Positions 36,227 to 45,179 of a stretch of 64,000 nucleotides of DNA are shown here, one piece after another. The first letter of the stretch is position 1. Each line of letters opens with the position of its first letter. The notes under the pieces were generated by a model, which was given only the letters and a program-made list of their open reading frames with translations, made no database searches and was not told the DNA's origin. A program made the translations under genes and the position numbers. This stretch comes from RYN-230 sp036497945 (GTDB lineage: Bacteria; Actinomycetota; Actinomycetes; Streptosporangiales; Streptosporangiaceae): NCBI GenBank assembly GCA_036497945.1, contig DASXIN010000040.1:1-64000 (forward strand). The letters are read 5' to 3'.

Positions 36227-36339
36227 ACTTCAACTCTCCTATTATCTAAGCAACCTAGACAGTAGCTAACCAAGATGCTAGCGTCGCTTGTGAAAGCACA
36301 ATACAGCGAAATCCTCCTGGTAAGAGGCGGTGACCGAGC
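36227..36339. promoter_or_regulatory. AT-rich divergent control region of MarR and MFS genes
   Basis: An unusually AT-rich 113 bases in this genome. On the minus strand GATAAT (36241-36246) is a good -10 for the MarR gene with TTAGCT 17 bases upstream. Imperfect palindromic text CTAAGCAACCTAG and repeated CTAG/TAGC steps (36246-36285) are candidate MarR operator sites. Confidence 0.5.
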
Positions 36340-38097
36340 ATGACATCAGACGCACCGATCCTGGCACCCCGAGCCGCGGCCAGCGAGCAGCCCGACCCGC
36401 GCCGCTGGCTCACGCTGGTCATCCTGCTGCTGGCCGGCTTCATGAACCTGCTCGATGTGTCCATCGTGAACATCGCCATCCCGTCCATCCAGCGCAACCT
36501 GCACGCCAGCTACGCGGACGTGCAGTGGGCGCTGGCCGGGTACACGCTGGCCTACGCGCTGGTGCTGATCACCGGCGGTCGGCTGGGCGACACGTTCGGC
36601 CGGAAACGGCTGTTCCTGATCGGGGTGGCCGGCTTCACCATCATGTCCGCGCTGTGCGGCGCGGCCACCAGCCCCGGCATGCTGATCACCTGCCGGGTGC
36701 TCCAGGGCGCCATGGGCGCCATCATGGTGCCCCAGGTCCTGGCGGTCATCCAGGTCATCTTCCCGCCCAAGGAGCGGATCAAGGCGCTGGCCGGGTTCGG
36801 GGTTACCGCGGGGCTCGGCACGGTCAGCGGGCCGCTGCTCGGCGGGCTGCTCATCCAGCACAACCTGTTCGGCCTGGGCTGGCGGCCGATCTTCCTGATC
36901 AACGTCCCGGTCGGCATCATCGCGTTCGTGGCCTCGGCCTACCTGGTCCGCGAGTCGAAGGCGGCCAACCCACCCAAGCTGGACCCGGTCGGTGTGGCGC
37001 TCATCTCGGCCGCGCTCCTGCTGCTCCTCTACCCGCTGGTGCAGGGCCGTCAGTTCGGCTGGCCGACCTGGACGTTCGTGTCCATGGCGCTGTCCGTGCC
37101 GGTGCTCGCCGCGTTCGTCGGATACGAGCGGATCAAGGCCCGCCGGGACGGCTCCCCGCTGGTCCAGCTCAGCCTGTTCCGCGACCGGGCGTTCAGCGCC
37201 GGGATGACCGTGGCCCTGACGTTCTTCCTCGGCATCGCCTCGTTCGCCCTGGTGCTCACCCTGTTCTTGCAGCTCGGCCTCGGCTTCTCCCCGCTGCACG
37301 CCGGGCTGACCTTCCTGCCGTTCTCGGCCGGCGTGCTGGTGTCCTCCGGCGCGGCGGCCCGGCTCGCGCCCAAGTTCGGCCGCGGCGTCACCATGGTCGG
37401 CGCGCTGCTTACCGCGGCGGGCATGGCCACCCTGATCGGCACCGTGCACCACTTCGGCGCGGCCGTGACCACCTGGGACCTGGTGCCCGGGCTGGCCGCG
37501 GCGGGGCTCGGCCTGGGCGCGGTCATCGCGCCGCTGGCCGACATCGTGCTGGCCCACGTCCCGCACCGGGACGCGGGCTCGGCGTCCGGCGTGTTCAACA
37601 CCGGCCTGCAGCTGGGCAACTCGATCGGCATCGCGCTGATCGGCGTGATCTTCTTCGCACTGCTCGGCAGCCAGTCCGCGGCGGCGGCCCGCACCGTCAC
37701 CCCGCAGCTGCGCAGCGGGCTGGTCGCGGCGGGCGTGCCGGCCCAGTACACCGGGCGCGTCGTCAGCCAGTTCGGTGACTGCCTGCACGCCCGGCTGGTG
37801 GCCGCCGACCCGACGGTCACCCCGGCGGCGTGCCAGCCGCCCCACGGGCAGGTGCTGCCCGCCGCCGCGCACCCCGTGCTGGCCAGCGCCGGCGGCACCG
37901 CGCTGCGTACCGACTTCGCCAGTTCGCTGGTGCGCACGCTGTGGTTCCAGGTCGGCGTGTTCGTGCTCAGCTTCCTGCTGATGCTCGGGATACCGGCCGG
38001 CGCGGGCAAGCACACCAGGGCGGCGGTGCCGGAACCGGCCCCCGGGGACCGGTCACTGGCCCCAGCCGGCACGGCCAGCGAGGGAGCGGAAGCATGA
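36340..38097 (+). CDS. MFS transporter, DHA2 (EmrB/QacA) type
   Basis: 585 residues with 14 predicted helices. Motif A is ITGGRLGDTFGRKRLFLIG, the early motif LDVSIVNIAIPSIQRNL is typical of 14-TM drug:proton antiporters. The extracytoplasmic loop near residues 450-510 is rich in Ala/Thr/His. The gene is divergent from MarR and overlaps the next gene by ATGA. GAGGCGG lies upstream of ATG 36340. It probably exports a toxic small molecule. Confidence 0.9.
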   Translation: MTSDAPILAPRAAASEQPDPRRWLTLVILLLAGFMNLLDVSIVNIAIPSIQRNLHASYADVQWALAGYTLAYALVLITGGRLGDTFGRKRLFLIGVAGFTIMSALCGAATSPGMLITCRVLQGAMGAIMVPQVLAVIQVIFPPKERIKALAGFGVTAGLGTVSGPLLGGLLIQHNLFGLGWRPIFLINVPVGIIAFVASAYLVRESKAANPPKLDPVGVALISAALLLLLYPLVQGRQFGWPTWTFVSMALSVPVLAAFVGYERIKARRDGSPLVQLSLFRDRAFSAGMTVALTFFLGIASFALVLTLFLQLGLGFSPLHAGLTFLPFSAGVLVSSGAAARLAPKFGRGVTMVGALLTAAGMATLIGTVHHFGAAVTTWDLVPGLAAAGLGLGAVIAPLADIVLAHVPHRDAGSASGVFNTGLQLGNSIGIALIGVIFFALLGSQSAAAARTVTPQLRSGLVAAGVPAQYTGRVVSQFGDCLHARLVAADPTVTPAACQPPHGQVLPAAAHPVLASAGGTALRTDFASSLVRTLWFQVGVFVLSFLLMLGIPAGAGKHTRAAVPEPAPGDRSLAPAGTASEGAEA

Positions 38098-38750
38098 CCG
38101 CGGCCAGCCACCCGGGGAACGGCACGCTGCGACTGGCCATCCTCGGTGCCACCGGCGGGATCGGCGGGCACGTGCTGAGCTGGGCGGCCGACGCCGGGCA
38201 CCCGGTGCACGTGCTGGCCCGCCACCCGGCGGCCGTGCCACGCCGCCCGGGGGTCACCGTGATCGAGGGCGACGCGACCGACACGGTGGCGGTAGCTGAC
38301 GCGGTGGCCGCCGCGGACGCGGTACTGTCCGCGCTCGGCCCGCGCGGCGCCAAGACGCCGCAGCTGCTGGCCACCGCGGCGGCGGTGCTGACCCAGGCCA
38401 TGGCCAAGACCGGGACGGCCCGGCTGATCTGCGTGTCCGCGGCCGGGGCGTTCATCAAGGACGACCCGGAGACCAGCGGGCTGGTCAAGCTGATCCTGCC
38501 GCGCGTCTTCGCCAAGTCATTCGCCGACGTGCGGGCCATGGAGGAGGTGATCCGGGCCAGCAGCCTGGACTGGACGCTGGTCCGGCCGACCCGGCTGGTG
38601 AACAGCCCGGCCCGGGGGGAGTACCGGATCGGCCGGGACTACCCGCCGCCCGGCCTGACCAAGATCTCCCGGGCCGACGTGGCCGCCTTCATGATCCGCA
38701 CCCTGACCGACGGCAGCTACGTCCGCGAGTCCCCCGCCATCTGCTGGTAG
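38094..38750 (+). CDS. NAD(P)-binding (atypical SDR, YwnB-like) protein
   Basis: 218 residues. The Rossmann start is LRLAILGATGGIGGHVL, then SALGPRGAKT, LICVSAAGAFIKDD and a C-terminal LDWTLVRPTRLVNSPARG, all of the NmrA/flavin-reductase-like atypical SDR family (NAD(P)H-binding). The start overlaps the MFS stop (ATGA), so it is expressed with the transporter and presumably under MarR control. A role in modifying or sensing the exported compound is inference. Confidence 0.82.
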   Translation: MTAASHPGNGTLRLAILGATGGIGGHVLSWAADAGHPVHVLARHPAAVPRRPGVTVIEGDATDTVAVADAVAAADAVLSALGPRGAKTPQLLATAAAVLTQAMAKTGTARLICVSAAGAFIKDDPETSGLVKLILPRVFAKSFADVRAMEEVIRASSLDWTLVRPTRLVNSPARGEYRIGRDYPPPGLTKISRADVAAFMIRTLTDGSYVRESPAICW

Positions 38751-38758
38751 AAATCAGC

Positions 38759-38803
38759 AGTGCGGTGACTTATGCCCCACCTGCGGGCATAAGTCACCGC
38801 ACT
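38759..38803. terminator. Bidirectional hairpin terminator
   Basis: AGTGCGGTGACTTATGCCC (38759-38777) and its exact reverse complement (38785-38803) flank a 7-base loop. It lies between the converging NAD(P)-binding and diiron protein genes and has no T-tract. A very similar hairpin is at 50205-50250. Confidence 0.85.
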
Positions 38804-38817
38804 CATGGCATTCGCGC

Positions 38818-39972
38818 TCAGCTGGCGCCGTCGGCCACCGCGGCGTCCACCTCCGCGTGCCGGACGGCCAGTTCGACCGCGTAGCGGGCGTCGTCCGCCT
38901 TCTGCTGGTCGATCCGGTCGGCGATGTCCTCGTCGTCACGCATCAGCGCCTCGAGATCGGTCTTGGCCGCGTCCAGCACGCCCAGGTCGGCGTAGGCGTG
39001 CTGCACCTTGGCCCCCCACAGCCCGATGTCCTTCACGCACGGCACGATCCGGCTGAACAGCAGCATGCGGAACGCCTGCTGGACCGGGGAGTGCTCGGTG
39101 AACTCCAGGCACTCGTCCACGTCATAGCCCATCCGCTCCCAGACCTCCTGGGCCCGGAACCGGTTGCGCATCAGGTAGCAGCCCTCGACCACGAACTCTT
39201 CCCGGTCCGCCCGCTCCGCCGACGTCAGTCCGGCGTAGTAGTCGCGCAGCGCCAGCCGGCCGAACGCCACGTGCCGGGCCTCGTCCTGCATCACGTAGGC
39301 CAGCAACTGCTTGACCAGCGGGTTGGCGGCGATGTCGCGGTGCACCCCGAACGCGGCCAGGGCCAGCCCCTCGATAAGCACCTGCATGCCCAGATACGGC
39401 ATGTCCCAGCGGGAGTCACTGAGCGCGTCGGCCAGCAGCTGGGCCAGATCCGGGTTGACCGGGTAGTACAGCCCGACCTTCTCCCGCATGAACCGGGAGT
39501 ACAGCTCCACGTGCCGAGCCTCGTCCATGGTCTGGGTGGCGGCGTAGAACTTCGAGTCCATGTCCGGCACCGACTCGACGATCCGGGCCGCCACCGTGAG
39601 CGCGCCCTGCTCGCCGTGCAGGAACTGGCTGAACAGCCAGGACCCCAGGTGGTGGCCGAGTTCCTTGCGCTCGGCGTCGTTCAGCACGTCCCACTGCCGC
39701 GACCCGAAGATCGGGCAGAAGTCATCCGGCGTCTCCATCACGTTGGTCGGGTCCACCGGCAGGTCCCAGTCGATCCGCTTGGCCGCGTCCCACTGCTTGT
39801 CCTTGCCGCGCTGGTACAGGTCGAGGAGGCGGCTACGGCCGTCGTCGTACTCCCAGCTGAACTTGGTCGTCCCGGCGGCGGGCACGTCCCAGGTGCCGGG
39901 TTCGACGGGGGTGGCGTAGTGGTCGTAGGTGCTCACGGCGGCCTCCAGCGCCCGGGGTTTGGCTGCCTTCAT
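38818..39972 (-). CDS. Ferritin-like diiron protein (R2-like oxidase family)
   Basis: 384 residues. The diiron-ligand pattern is complete: Glu121 (LHGEQGAL), Glu151 and His154 (MDEARHVEL), Glu201 (IEGLAL), Glu231 and His234 (QDEARHVAF). This is the ferritin-like/R2-like helical bundle; the length is above that of R2lox (about 310), and an R1 gene is absent, so it is not a normal ribonucleotide reductase subunit. Possibly an oxygenase or N-oxygenase. ATG 39972 was chosen by its near-upstream position and the poor upstream sequence to 40032. Confidence 0.78.
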   Translation of the reverse strand: MKAAKPRALEAAVSTYDHYATPVEPGTWDVPAAGTTKFSWEYDDGRSRLLDLYQRGKDKQWDAAKRIDWDLPVDPTNVMETPDDFCPIFGSRQWDVLNDAERKELGHHLGSWLFSQFLHGEQGALTVAARIVESVPDMDSKFYAATQTMDEARHVELYSRFMREKVGLYYPVNPDLAQLLADALSDSRWDMPYLGMQVLIEGLALAAFGVHRDIAANPLVKQLLAYVMQDEARHVAFGRLALRDYYAGLTSAERADREEFVVEGCYLMRNRFRAQEVWERMGYDVDECLEFTEHSPVQQAFRMLLFSRIVPCVKDIGLWGAKVQHAYADLGVLDAAKTDLEALMRDDEDIADRIDQQKADDARYAVELAVRHAEVDAAVADGAS

Positions 39973-39993
39973 TACTACCCAGTAACTAGTGTC

Positions 39994-40050
39994 GGCGCAA
40001 TCCCTGCGGCGGGTGAGTCTGGTCGGGCGCAATCCCGCCGCGGGTCAGTC
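39994..40050. repeat. Imperfect direct repeat
   Basis: GGCGCAATCCCTGCGGCGGG (39994 on) recurs as GGCGCAATCCCGCCGCGGGT (40026 on); about 25-26 bases each, ending GAGTC or CAGTC. It sits between the diiron gene start and the CDF gene end. Function unknown. Confidence 0.5.
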
Positions 40051-40971
40051 GTGTACCGACGGCTCATGGTCGGCGTGCCCGGACGGCTCGAGCTGGAACG
40101 TGGAGTGCTCGACGTCGAAGTGGCCGCGGACGCATTCCTGGAGCTGGTCCAGGATGCCCGGCCCGCAGCCCCGGCTCAGCGTGGCCGCGTCCACCACGAC
40201 GTGCGCGGACAGCACCGGCAGGCCGGACGTGATGGTCCACGCGTGCAGGTCGTGCACGTCGATGACGCCGTCCAGCCCGATCATGTGCCGCCGCACCTCG
40301 GTCAGGTCGATGCCCCGTGGGCTGGCCTCCAGCAGCACGTCCACCGCGTCCCGGAGCAGCCGCCAGGTCCGGGGCAGGATGAGCACCCCGACCAGCAGCG
40401 ACGCGATCGGGTCGGCCCGGGTGAACCCGGTCAGCGTGATCACCACCGCGGTCACGATGACCGCCACCGCACCGAACGTGTCCGAGGCTACTTCCAGGAA
40501 CGCGCCCCGCGCGTTCAGGCTCTCCGCCTGCGCCCCACGCAGCAGCATCAGCGACGCGCCGTTACCGGCCAGCGCGACAACGCCGAAGAACGCCATCAGC
40601 CCGGTACTCACCGGCTCTGGGGTGGCGAGCCGCTGGGCGGCCTCGAAAACGATGAACCCGGCCATGCCGAGTAGCAGCAGCGCATTGGCCGTCGCGGCCA
40701 GGATCTCCAGCCGGGCATAGCCGAAGGTGCGCCGCTCGGTGGCGGGCTTGCTGGCGAAGTACGCGGCCAGCAGGGACAGCCCCACCCCGGCCGCGTCGGC
40801 CGCCATGTGCGCCGCGTCGGCCAACAGCACCAGCGACCCGGACAGCGCCGCGCCGGCCACCTCGCCGACGGCGATCGTGACGGTGATGGCCAGCACGGCG
40901 GCCAGCCTGCCGCGGTGCCGCCCGGTCGCGGTCAGCGCAGGTCCGTGGTCATGCCCATGTCCGGCCGTCAT
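40045..40971 (-). CDS. Cation diffusion facilitator (CDF) transporter
   Basis: 308 residues, six helices and a cytoplasmic C-terminal domain. The His-rich N-terminus is GHGHDHGP; the metal site in helix 2 is LLADAAHMAADAAG (HxxxD), and the C-terminus carries VIDVHDLHAWTITSG. It probably exports zinc, cobalt or a related divalent metal in exchange for protons. ATG 40971. Confidence 0.88.
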   Translation of the reverse strand: MTAGHGHDHGPALTATGRHRGRLAAVLAITVTIAVGEVAGAALSGSLVLLADAAHMAADAAGVGLSLLAAYFASKPATERRTFGYARLEILAATANALLLLGMAGFIVFEAAQRLATPEPVSTGLMAFFGVVALAGNGASLMLLRGAQAESLNARGAFLEVASDTFGAVAVIVTAVVITLTGFTRADPIASLLVGVLILPRTWRLLRDAVDVLLEASPRGIDLTEVRRHMIGLDGVIDVHDLHAWTITSGLPVLSAHVVVDAATLSRGCGPGILDQLQECVRGHFDVEHSTFQLEPSGHADHEPSVHD

Positions 40972-40996
40972 CGCCGGTGACAGCTCCCTCGTCCGG

Positions 40997-43705
40997 CTAG
41001 GTACCCGGCTGGTCGTCGCGGTCCCCGCCCGTCACGTCGCCCGGCTCAGGCATACCCGGGAACAGCAGCTCGTAGGCCGGATTGATCATGACCGGGCGGC
41101 CGTCGCGGATGCCCACCGGCCCACGGAACCGTACCCGGGCCCCGCAGATGATGCCCGGGATGTGCGACCGGCCGTAGAACAGCGCGGTCAGGTCCCCGGT
41201 GGAGTCGGCGATCTCGGTCGCCAGCACGGAGTTCCGCTCGACCGGGCGGATCTCCACCGCGCGGACCCGGCCCTCGACGGTGGCCCGGCCCGGGCCGTGC
41301 AGCGAGCCGATCGGGTTCACCCCGGCCGGGGGGGCGGGCCGGTTGTACTCCGGGTTGTCCCCGGCCTGGGTGGCCCGGGCAGGCCGGGTCGAGTCAGTCC
41401 CAGGCTCACTGGCCCGGCTGGGCCGGCGGTGCCGGAGCAGGCCGCGCAGCCGGGATGGCTGCGGTGCGGCGATCACCGGTGGCAGGTCGGCGGCCGGGTC
41501 CCCGACCCCGCTGGCCCCGTCCCCGGCCGGCCCAGCTGGGGCGGTCTCCGGGACGGCCGGGCCGGTGCCCGCCGAGCCCTCGCTCACCGGGCCGGTCCGG
41601 GCGGCCGGCCCGGCGGGCAGCGAGCCGGCCCGGTCAGATCCCGCACTGGCGCTGGCCACGGCCGCCGAGCCGTTCCCGGTGACCGCGCCGGCCAGCTTGT
41701 CCGCCTGGGCGGCGAGCTGGCGCTCGTGCAGTACCTCGATCCGGCTGCGCACGTCGAACGGGACGATGGTGGCCGTCACGTTCGGGATCCGGCTGACCAC
41801 ACCAGCGATCCGGTCCGCGGTGCGGTCGTGCAGCAGCCGGCCGAGCAACGGGGCGTAGCTGCGCCGCGGCAGCACCACGGTGACGTGGGTGCCGGGCTGG
41901 CTCGCCTCGTCGCTGGCCAGCTCGGCCGCGCAGCGGGCCACCCGGCGGTCCGGGCAGTCGAAGAAGTCCAGCACCACGCCCCGGTCGGTGCGCGACCATT
42001 CTTCGCGGAGCTGCTCGGCCTGCTGGTTGTCGATCACGAAATGGACCGCGCGCAGCGTGGTCGGCCGCAGACTGCGCGCGTAGCGCAGCGCGGCGATGGT
42101 GGCCAGGTCCCAGCTGTCCACCAGGACGAAGACCGTCCGCCGGGTGTACTTCGGCGGCTCCGGCGGCTTGGGCCGGTCGCCGATGCCTTCCAGCACCTGG
42201 CTCTCCACCCGGTACTCCCGGTTCAGCCGGATCAGCGCGGGCACCCCGATGGCGAACAGGATCACCACCAGCCAGGCGCCCTCGGTGAACTTGACCACCA
42301 CGAAGATCAGCACGATGACCAGCGAGGTCACGCCGGCCGAGAAGTTGATCACCAGCTTGCGCCGCCAGTGCGCCTCTTTGTGCGTGTAGTGGTATTTGGC
42401 CATGCCGAACCCGGCCATGGTGAACGCGGTGAAGACGCCGATGGCGTAGAACGGCACCAGCTTGTTGACGTTCGCGCCGACGGCGCCGAGCAGCGCGGCG
42501 GACAGCACGGCCAGCACGATGATCCCGTTGGAGAACACCAGCCGGTGCCCGCGCTTGGTCAGCCAGCGCGGCAGGAATGCGTCCTCGGCCACGAAGTTGG
42601 CCAGGAACGGGAACCCGTTGAAGCTGGTGTTCCCGCCGGTGTACAGGATCAGCGCCGTCGCCGCCTGTACCAGGTAGAACATGATGTTGCCGAACAGCGT
42701 GTTACCGAAGACGATCCGGGCTTCCTGGGAGATCACGGTGGGCACGCCGTTGGTAAACGGCGCCGCGTGCGTGACGTGCGCCAGCCAGGAGATCCCGGCC
42801 ACCAGCGTGCCCAGAATGAGGCCCTCGGTGACCAGCACCTTGCGGGCGTTGATGCCCTCGGGTGGCCGGAACGCGCTGACCGCGTTGGACACTGCCTCGA
42901 TGCCGGTCAGCGACGAGCCGCCGTTGGCGAACGAGCGCAGCAGCACGAAGACCAGCCCGAACGAGATCAGCGAGCTGTAGTTGTGCGCGGTCCCGTACCC
43001 GTACTGTCCGGGCAGCGGATAGTGATAGTGCCCGAGCGCCCCGAACGCCTCCTTGGCCAGGCCGACGATGATGACCAGGATCATCACGGCGGAGAACAGG
43101 TAGGTGGGCACCGCGAACGACTTGCCCGCCTCCCGGATGCCGCGCAGGTTGCCGTAGCACATCAGCACGACGATGCAGACCGAGATGATGGTCAGCACGT
43201 CCGGCTGGCTTAGCTGGGGGATGGTGTGCTGGAAGGCCGACGCCACCGCCGCGGTGCCCGCGGCGACCTGTACCGCCACCGTGACCACGTAGTCGATGAG
43301 CAAGGCGACCGCGGCGACCTGCGCCACCCGGGGCCCGAAGTTGTCCCGGGCCACCACGTAGGACCCGCCGGCCCGGGTGTAGACCGTGACCACCTCGCGG
43401 TAGGACAGCACCACCAGGGCCATCACGAACAGCACCACGCCGGTTATCGGCAGGATCAGGGTGAACGCGGTGATGGCCAGGCCACCCTTGAGCAGCTCGA
43501 TGAGGATTTCCTCGGTGCCGTAGGCCGACGAGGAGATCCCATCCGGAGCGAGCACACCGAGCGCAAGCACGTTGGACAGCCGCTGCTCACCCAGCTGCTC
43601 GTTGACCATGGGCGGCCCGAGCAGCCTGCGCTTCAGCGTGTACCCGAAGCCCTCGCGCAGGTCATCGCCCCGGTTGAGGACGCCTACCGCTCGCCGCATT
43701 GCCAC
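40997..43705 (-). CDS. APC-family permease with cytosolic domain and C-terminal OB-fold domain
   Basis: 902 residues. Residues about 40-490 form a 12-helix APC permease (LALGVLAPDGISSSAYGTEE, TRAGGSYVVARDNFG, ANGGSSLTGIEAVSNAV). Residues 500-640 are a cytosolic domain (VFVLVDSWDLATIAALRYAR, THVTVVLPRRSYAPLLGRLL). A long Pro/Gly/Ala-rich linker (640-790) leads to an OB-fold: ATVEGRVRAVEIRPVERNS, LTALFYGRSHIPGIICGARV. In related genomes I recall the OB-fold protein as a separate gene, so the fusion is worth notice. The gene starts at GTG 43705 or ATG 43699. Confidence 0.82.
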   Translation of the reverse strand: MAMRRAVGVLNRGDDLREGFGYTLKRRLLGPPMVNEQLGEQRLSNVLALGVLAPDGISSSAYGTEEILIELLKGGLAITAFTLILPITGVVLFVMALVVLSYREVVTVYTRAGGSYVVARDNFGPRVAQVAAVALLIDYVVTVAVQVAAGTAAVASAFQHTIPQLSQPDVLTIISVCIVVLMCYGNLRGIREAGKSFAVPTYLFSAVMILVIIVGLAKEAFGALGHYHYPLPGQYGYGTAHNYSSLISFGLVFVLLRSFANGGSSLTGIEAVSNAVSAFRPPEGINARKVLVTEGLILGTLVAGISWLAHVTHAAPFTNGVPTVISQEARIVFGNTLFGNIMFYLVQAATALILYTGGNTSFNGFPFLANFVAEDAFLPRWLTKRGHRLVFSNGIIVLAVLSAALLGAVGANVNKLVPFYAIGVFTAFTMAGFGMAKYHYTHKEAHWRRKLVINFSAGVTSLVIVLIFVVVKFTEGAWLVVILFAIGVPALIRLNREYRVESQVLEGIGDRPKPPEPPKYTRRTVFVLVDSWDLATIAALRYARSLRPTTLRAVHFVIDNQQAEQLREEWSRTDRGVVLDFFDCPDRRVARCAAELASDEASQPGTHVTVVLPRRSYAPLLGRLLHDRTADRIAGVVSRIPNVTATIVPFDVRSRIEVLHERQLAAQADKLAGAVTGNGSAAVASASAGSDRAGSLPAGPAARTGPVSEGSAGTGPAVPETAPAGPAGDGASGVGDPAADLPPVIAAPQPSRLRGLLRHRRPSRASEPGTDSTRPARATQAGDNPEYNRPAPPAGVNPIGSLHGPGRATVEGRVRAVEIRPVERNSVLATEIADSTGDLTALFYGRSHIPGIICGARVRFRGPVGIRDGRPVMINPAYELLFPGMPEPGDVTGGDRDDQPGT

Positions 43706-43841
43706 CTGGTCTGCCCTTCATATGCTTGACCTGGCCTTTGTACCACCGTGGCGGCGTGCTCAGGCCAAGGGGGCATTTGCCTGATACCCCTACGGCTCAC
43801 TACGTAGCCGGGTCTTAGCGGAGCTTTAGCGGGCAGGCCAG

Positions 43842-45179
43842 TCAGCCGACGCCGAACCAGCCCAGCACGGTGAACCCCAGCAGCAGCAGGCTCATCGCGG
43901 ATATGCCCAGGGTGCAGACGGTGGCGGCGACCCGGAACGCGGTGCCGTTGGCCGCCGCGCCGAGTACGCTGCGCCGGTTGGTGAGGATGAGGATGTAGGC
44001 CAGGATGACCGGCGTCACGAGGCCCTGCAGCACCTGGGTGCCGATGAGCAGCGTGATCAGGTTGATCGGGGTCAGCGCCAGGCCCGCGCCGATGATCACC
44101 TGCACGGTGAACAGGCTGAGGAACAGCCGGGCCTCGGTGAACCGGCGGGACACCGACCGCTCCACCCCGACCGCCTCGCTGATCGCGTACGCGCTGGACA
44201 GCGGGACCACCGCACCGGCCAGCGCGGACGCCCCGATGAGGCCGAACGCGAAGAGCAGTTCGGCGGCTGGCCCGGCCACCGGGCGCAGCGCCATCGCGGC
44301 CTCTTTGGCCGAGGTGAGCGGGCCGGTGCCGCCGATGGCCGCCGCGGTCGCGATGATGATGGTGATGGAGATCACGCAGGCGAACAGCGCACCGGAGATC
44401 GCGTCGATCCGGGCCCGCGGGTAGTCGGCCGCGTCGGCGCCCTTGTCCACCACGCCGGCCGCCGCGTACAGCTGCATGTACGGGCTGACCGTGGTGCCGA
44501 TCAGGGCCACGCCGAGCAGCAGGAAGCTCTTGGTGTACAGGAAATGCGGGATGACCAGGTTGCTGCCGACCACGGCCCAGTTGGGGTGGCCGAGTATCGC
44601 GGCCACCGGGTAGGCCAGGAAAGCCAGCGACAGGATGAGGAATACCCGCTCGGCGTACCGGTAGGAGCCGAACACCACCAGCGCCCAGATAGCCACCGCC
44701 GCGATCGGGATGATCACGTACCGGCTCACGCCGAGCAGTTCGAACGCGGCCCCGATGCCGGCGAACTCCGACACCACCAGGCCGGTGTTGGCCAGCAGCA
44801 CGCAGAACAGCGCGAGCGCGGTCAGCCGCAGGCTGAACTGCTCCCGGATCAGCGCGGCCAGGCCCTTGCCGGTGTGCGTACCGAGCCGTACCGCCATCTG
44901 CTGCACCAGGACCAGGGCGATGGTGACCAGCACCATGAAGAACAGCGTCCGGTAGATGAACTGGGATCCGGCCGAGGCGTAGGTGGCGATGCCGGCCGCG
45001 TCGTTGCCCGCGTTGGCCGCCACCACGCCCGGCCCGGCGATGGCCAGGATCAGCCAGATCCGGCCGCGCCGGGACCGGATCAGCCGGACCCCACCGGCCC
45101 GGACCCGGGTCAGCGACGTGAACCCGGTCCGGGCCCGGGCCCGGGCGATCTCAACCGACTCCTGGTCCTGGAAACTCAC
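43842..45179 (-). CDS. Nramp-related transporter, likely magnesium (NRMT-like), module A
   Basis: 445 residues with 11 helices. The Nramp TM1 metal motif (DPGN in Mn/Fe transporters) is ANAGNDAAG (Asn59, Asp60), and the TM6 motif normally reading MPH is GTTVSPYMQLY, with serine (232) instead of the soft-metal methionine. Loss of that methionine is the signature of Nramp-related magnesium transporters. The start overlaps the stop of the soluble MgtE-N/CBS gene (ATGA), pairing the two. I therefore infer divalent Mg transport, not Mn; this is unproven. Confidence 0.8.
   Translation of the reverse strand: MSFQDQESVEIARARARTGFTSLTRVRAGGVRLIRSRRGRIWLILAIAGPGVVAANAGNDAAGIATYASAGSQFIYRTLFFMVLVTIALVLVQQMAVRLGTHTGKGLAALIREQFSLRLTALALFCVLLANTGLVVSEFAGIGAAFELLGVSRYVIIPIAAVAIWALVVFGSYRYAERVFLILSLAFLAYPVAAILGHPNWAVVGSNLVIPHFLYTKSFLLLGVALIGTTVSPYMQLYAAAGVVDKGADAADYPRARIDAISGALFACVISITIIIATAAAIGGTGPLTSAKEAAMALRPVAGPAAELLFAFGLIGASALAGAVVPLSSAYAISEAVGVERSVSRRFTEARLFLSLFTVQVIIGAGLALTPINLITLLIGTQVLQGLVTPVILAYILILTNRRSVLGAAANGTAFRVAATVCTLGISAMSLLLLGFTVLGWFGVG

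Noticed and set aside
40727..43213. Long plus-strand open frame antisense to the APC permease
   Set aside because: Shadow of the permease frame in high-GC DNA; no domain, and overlaps the CDF gene.
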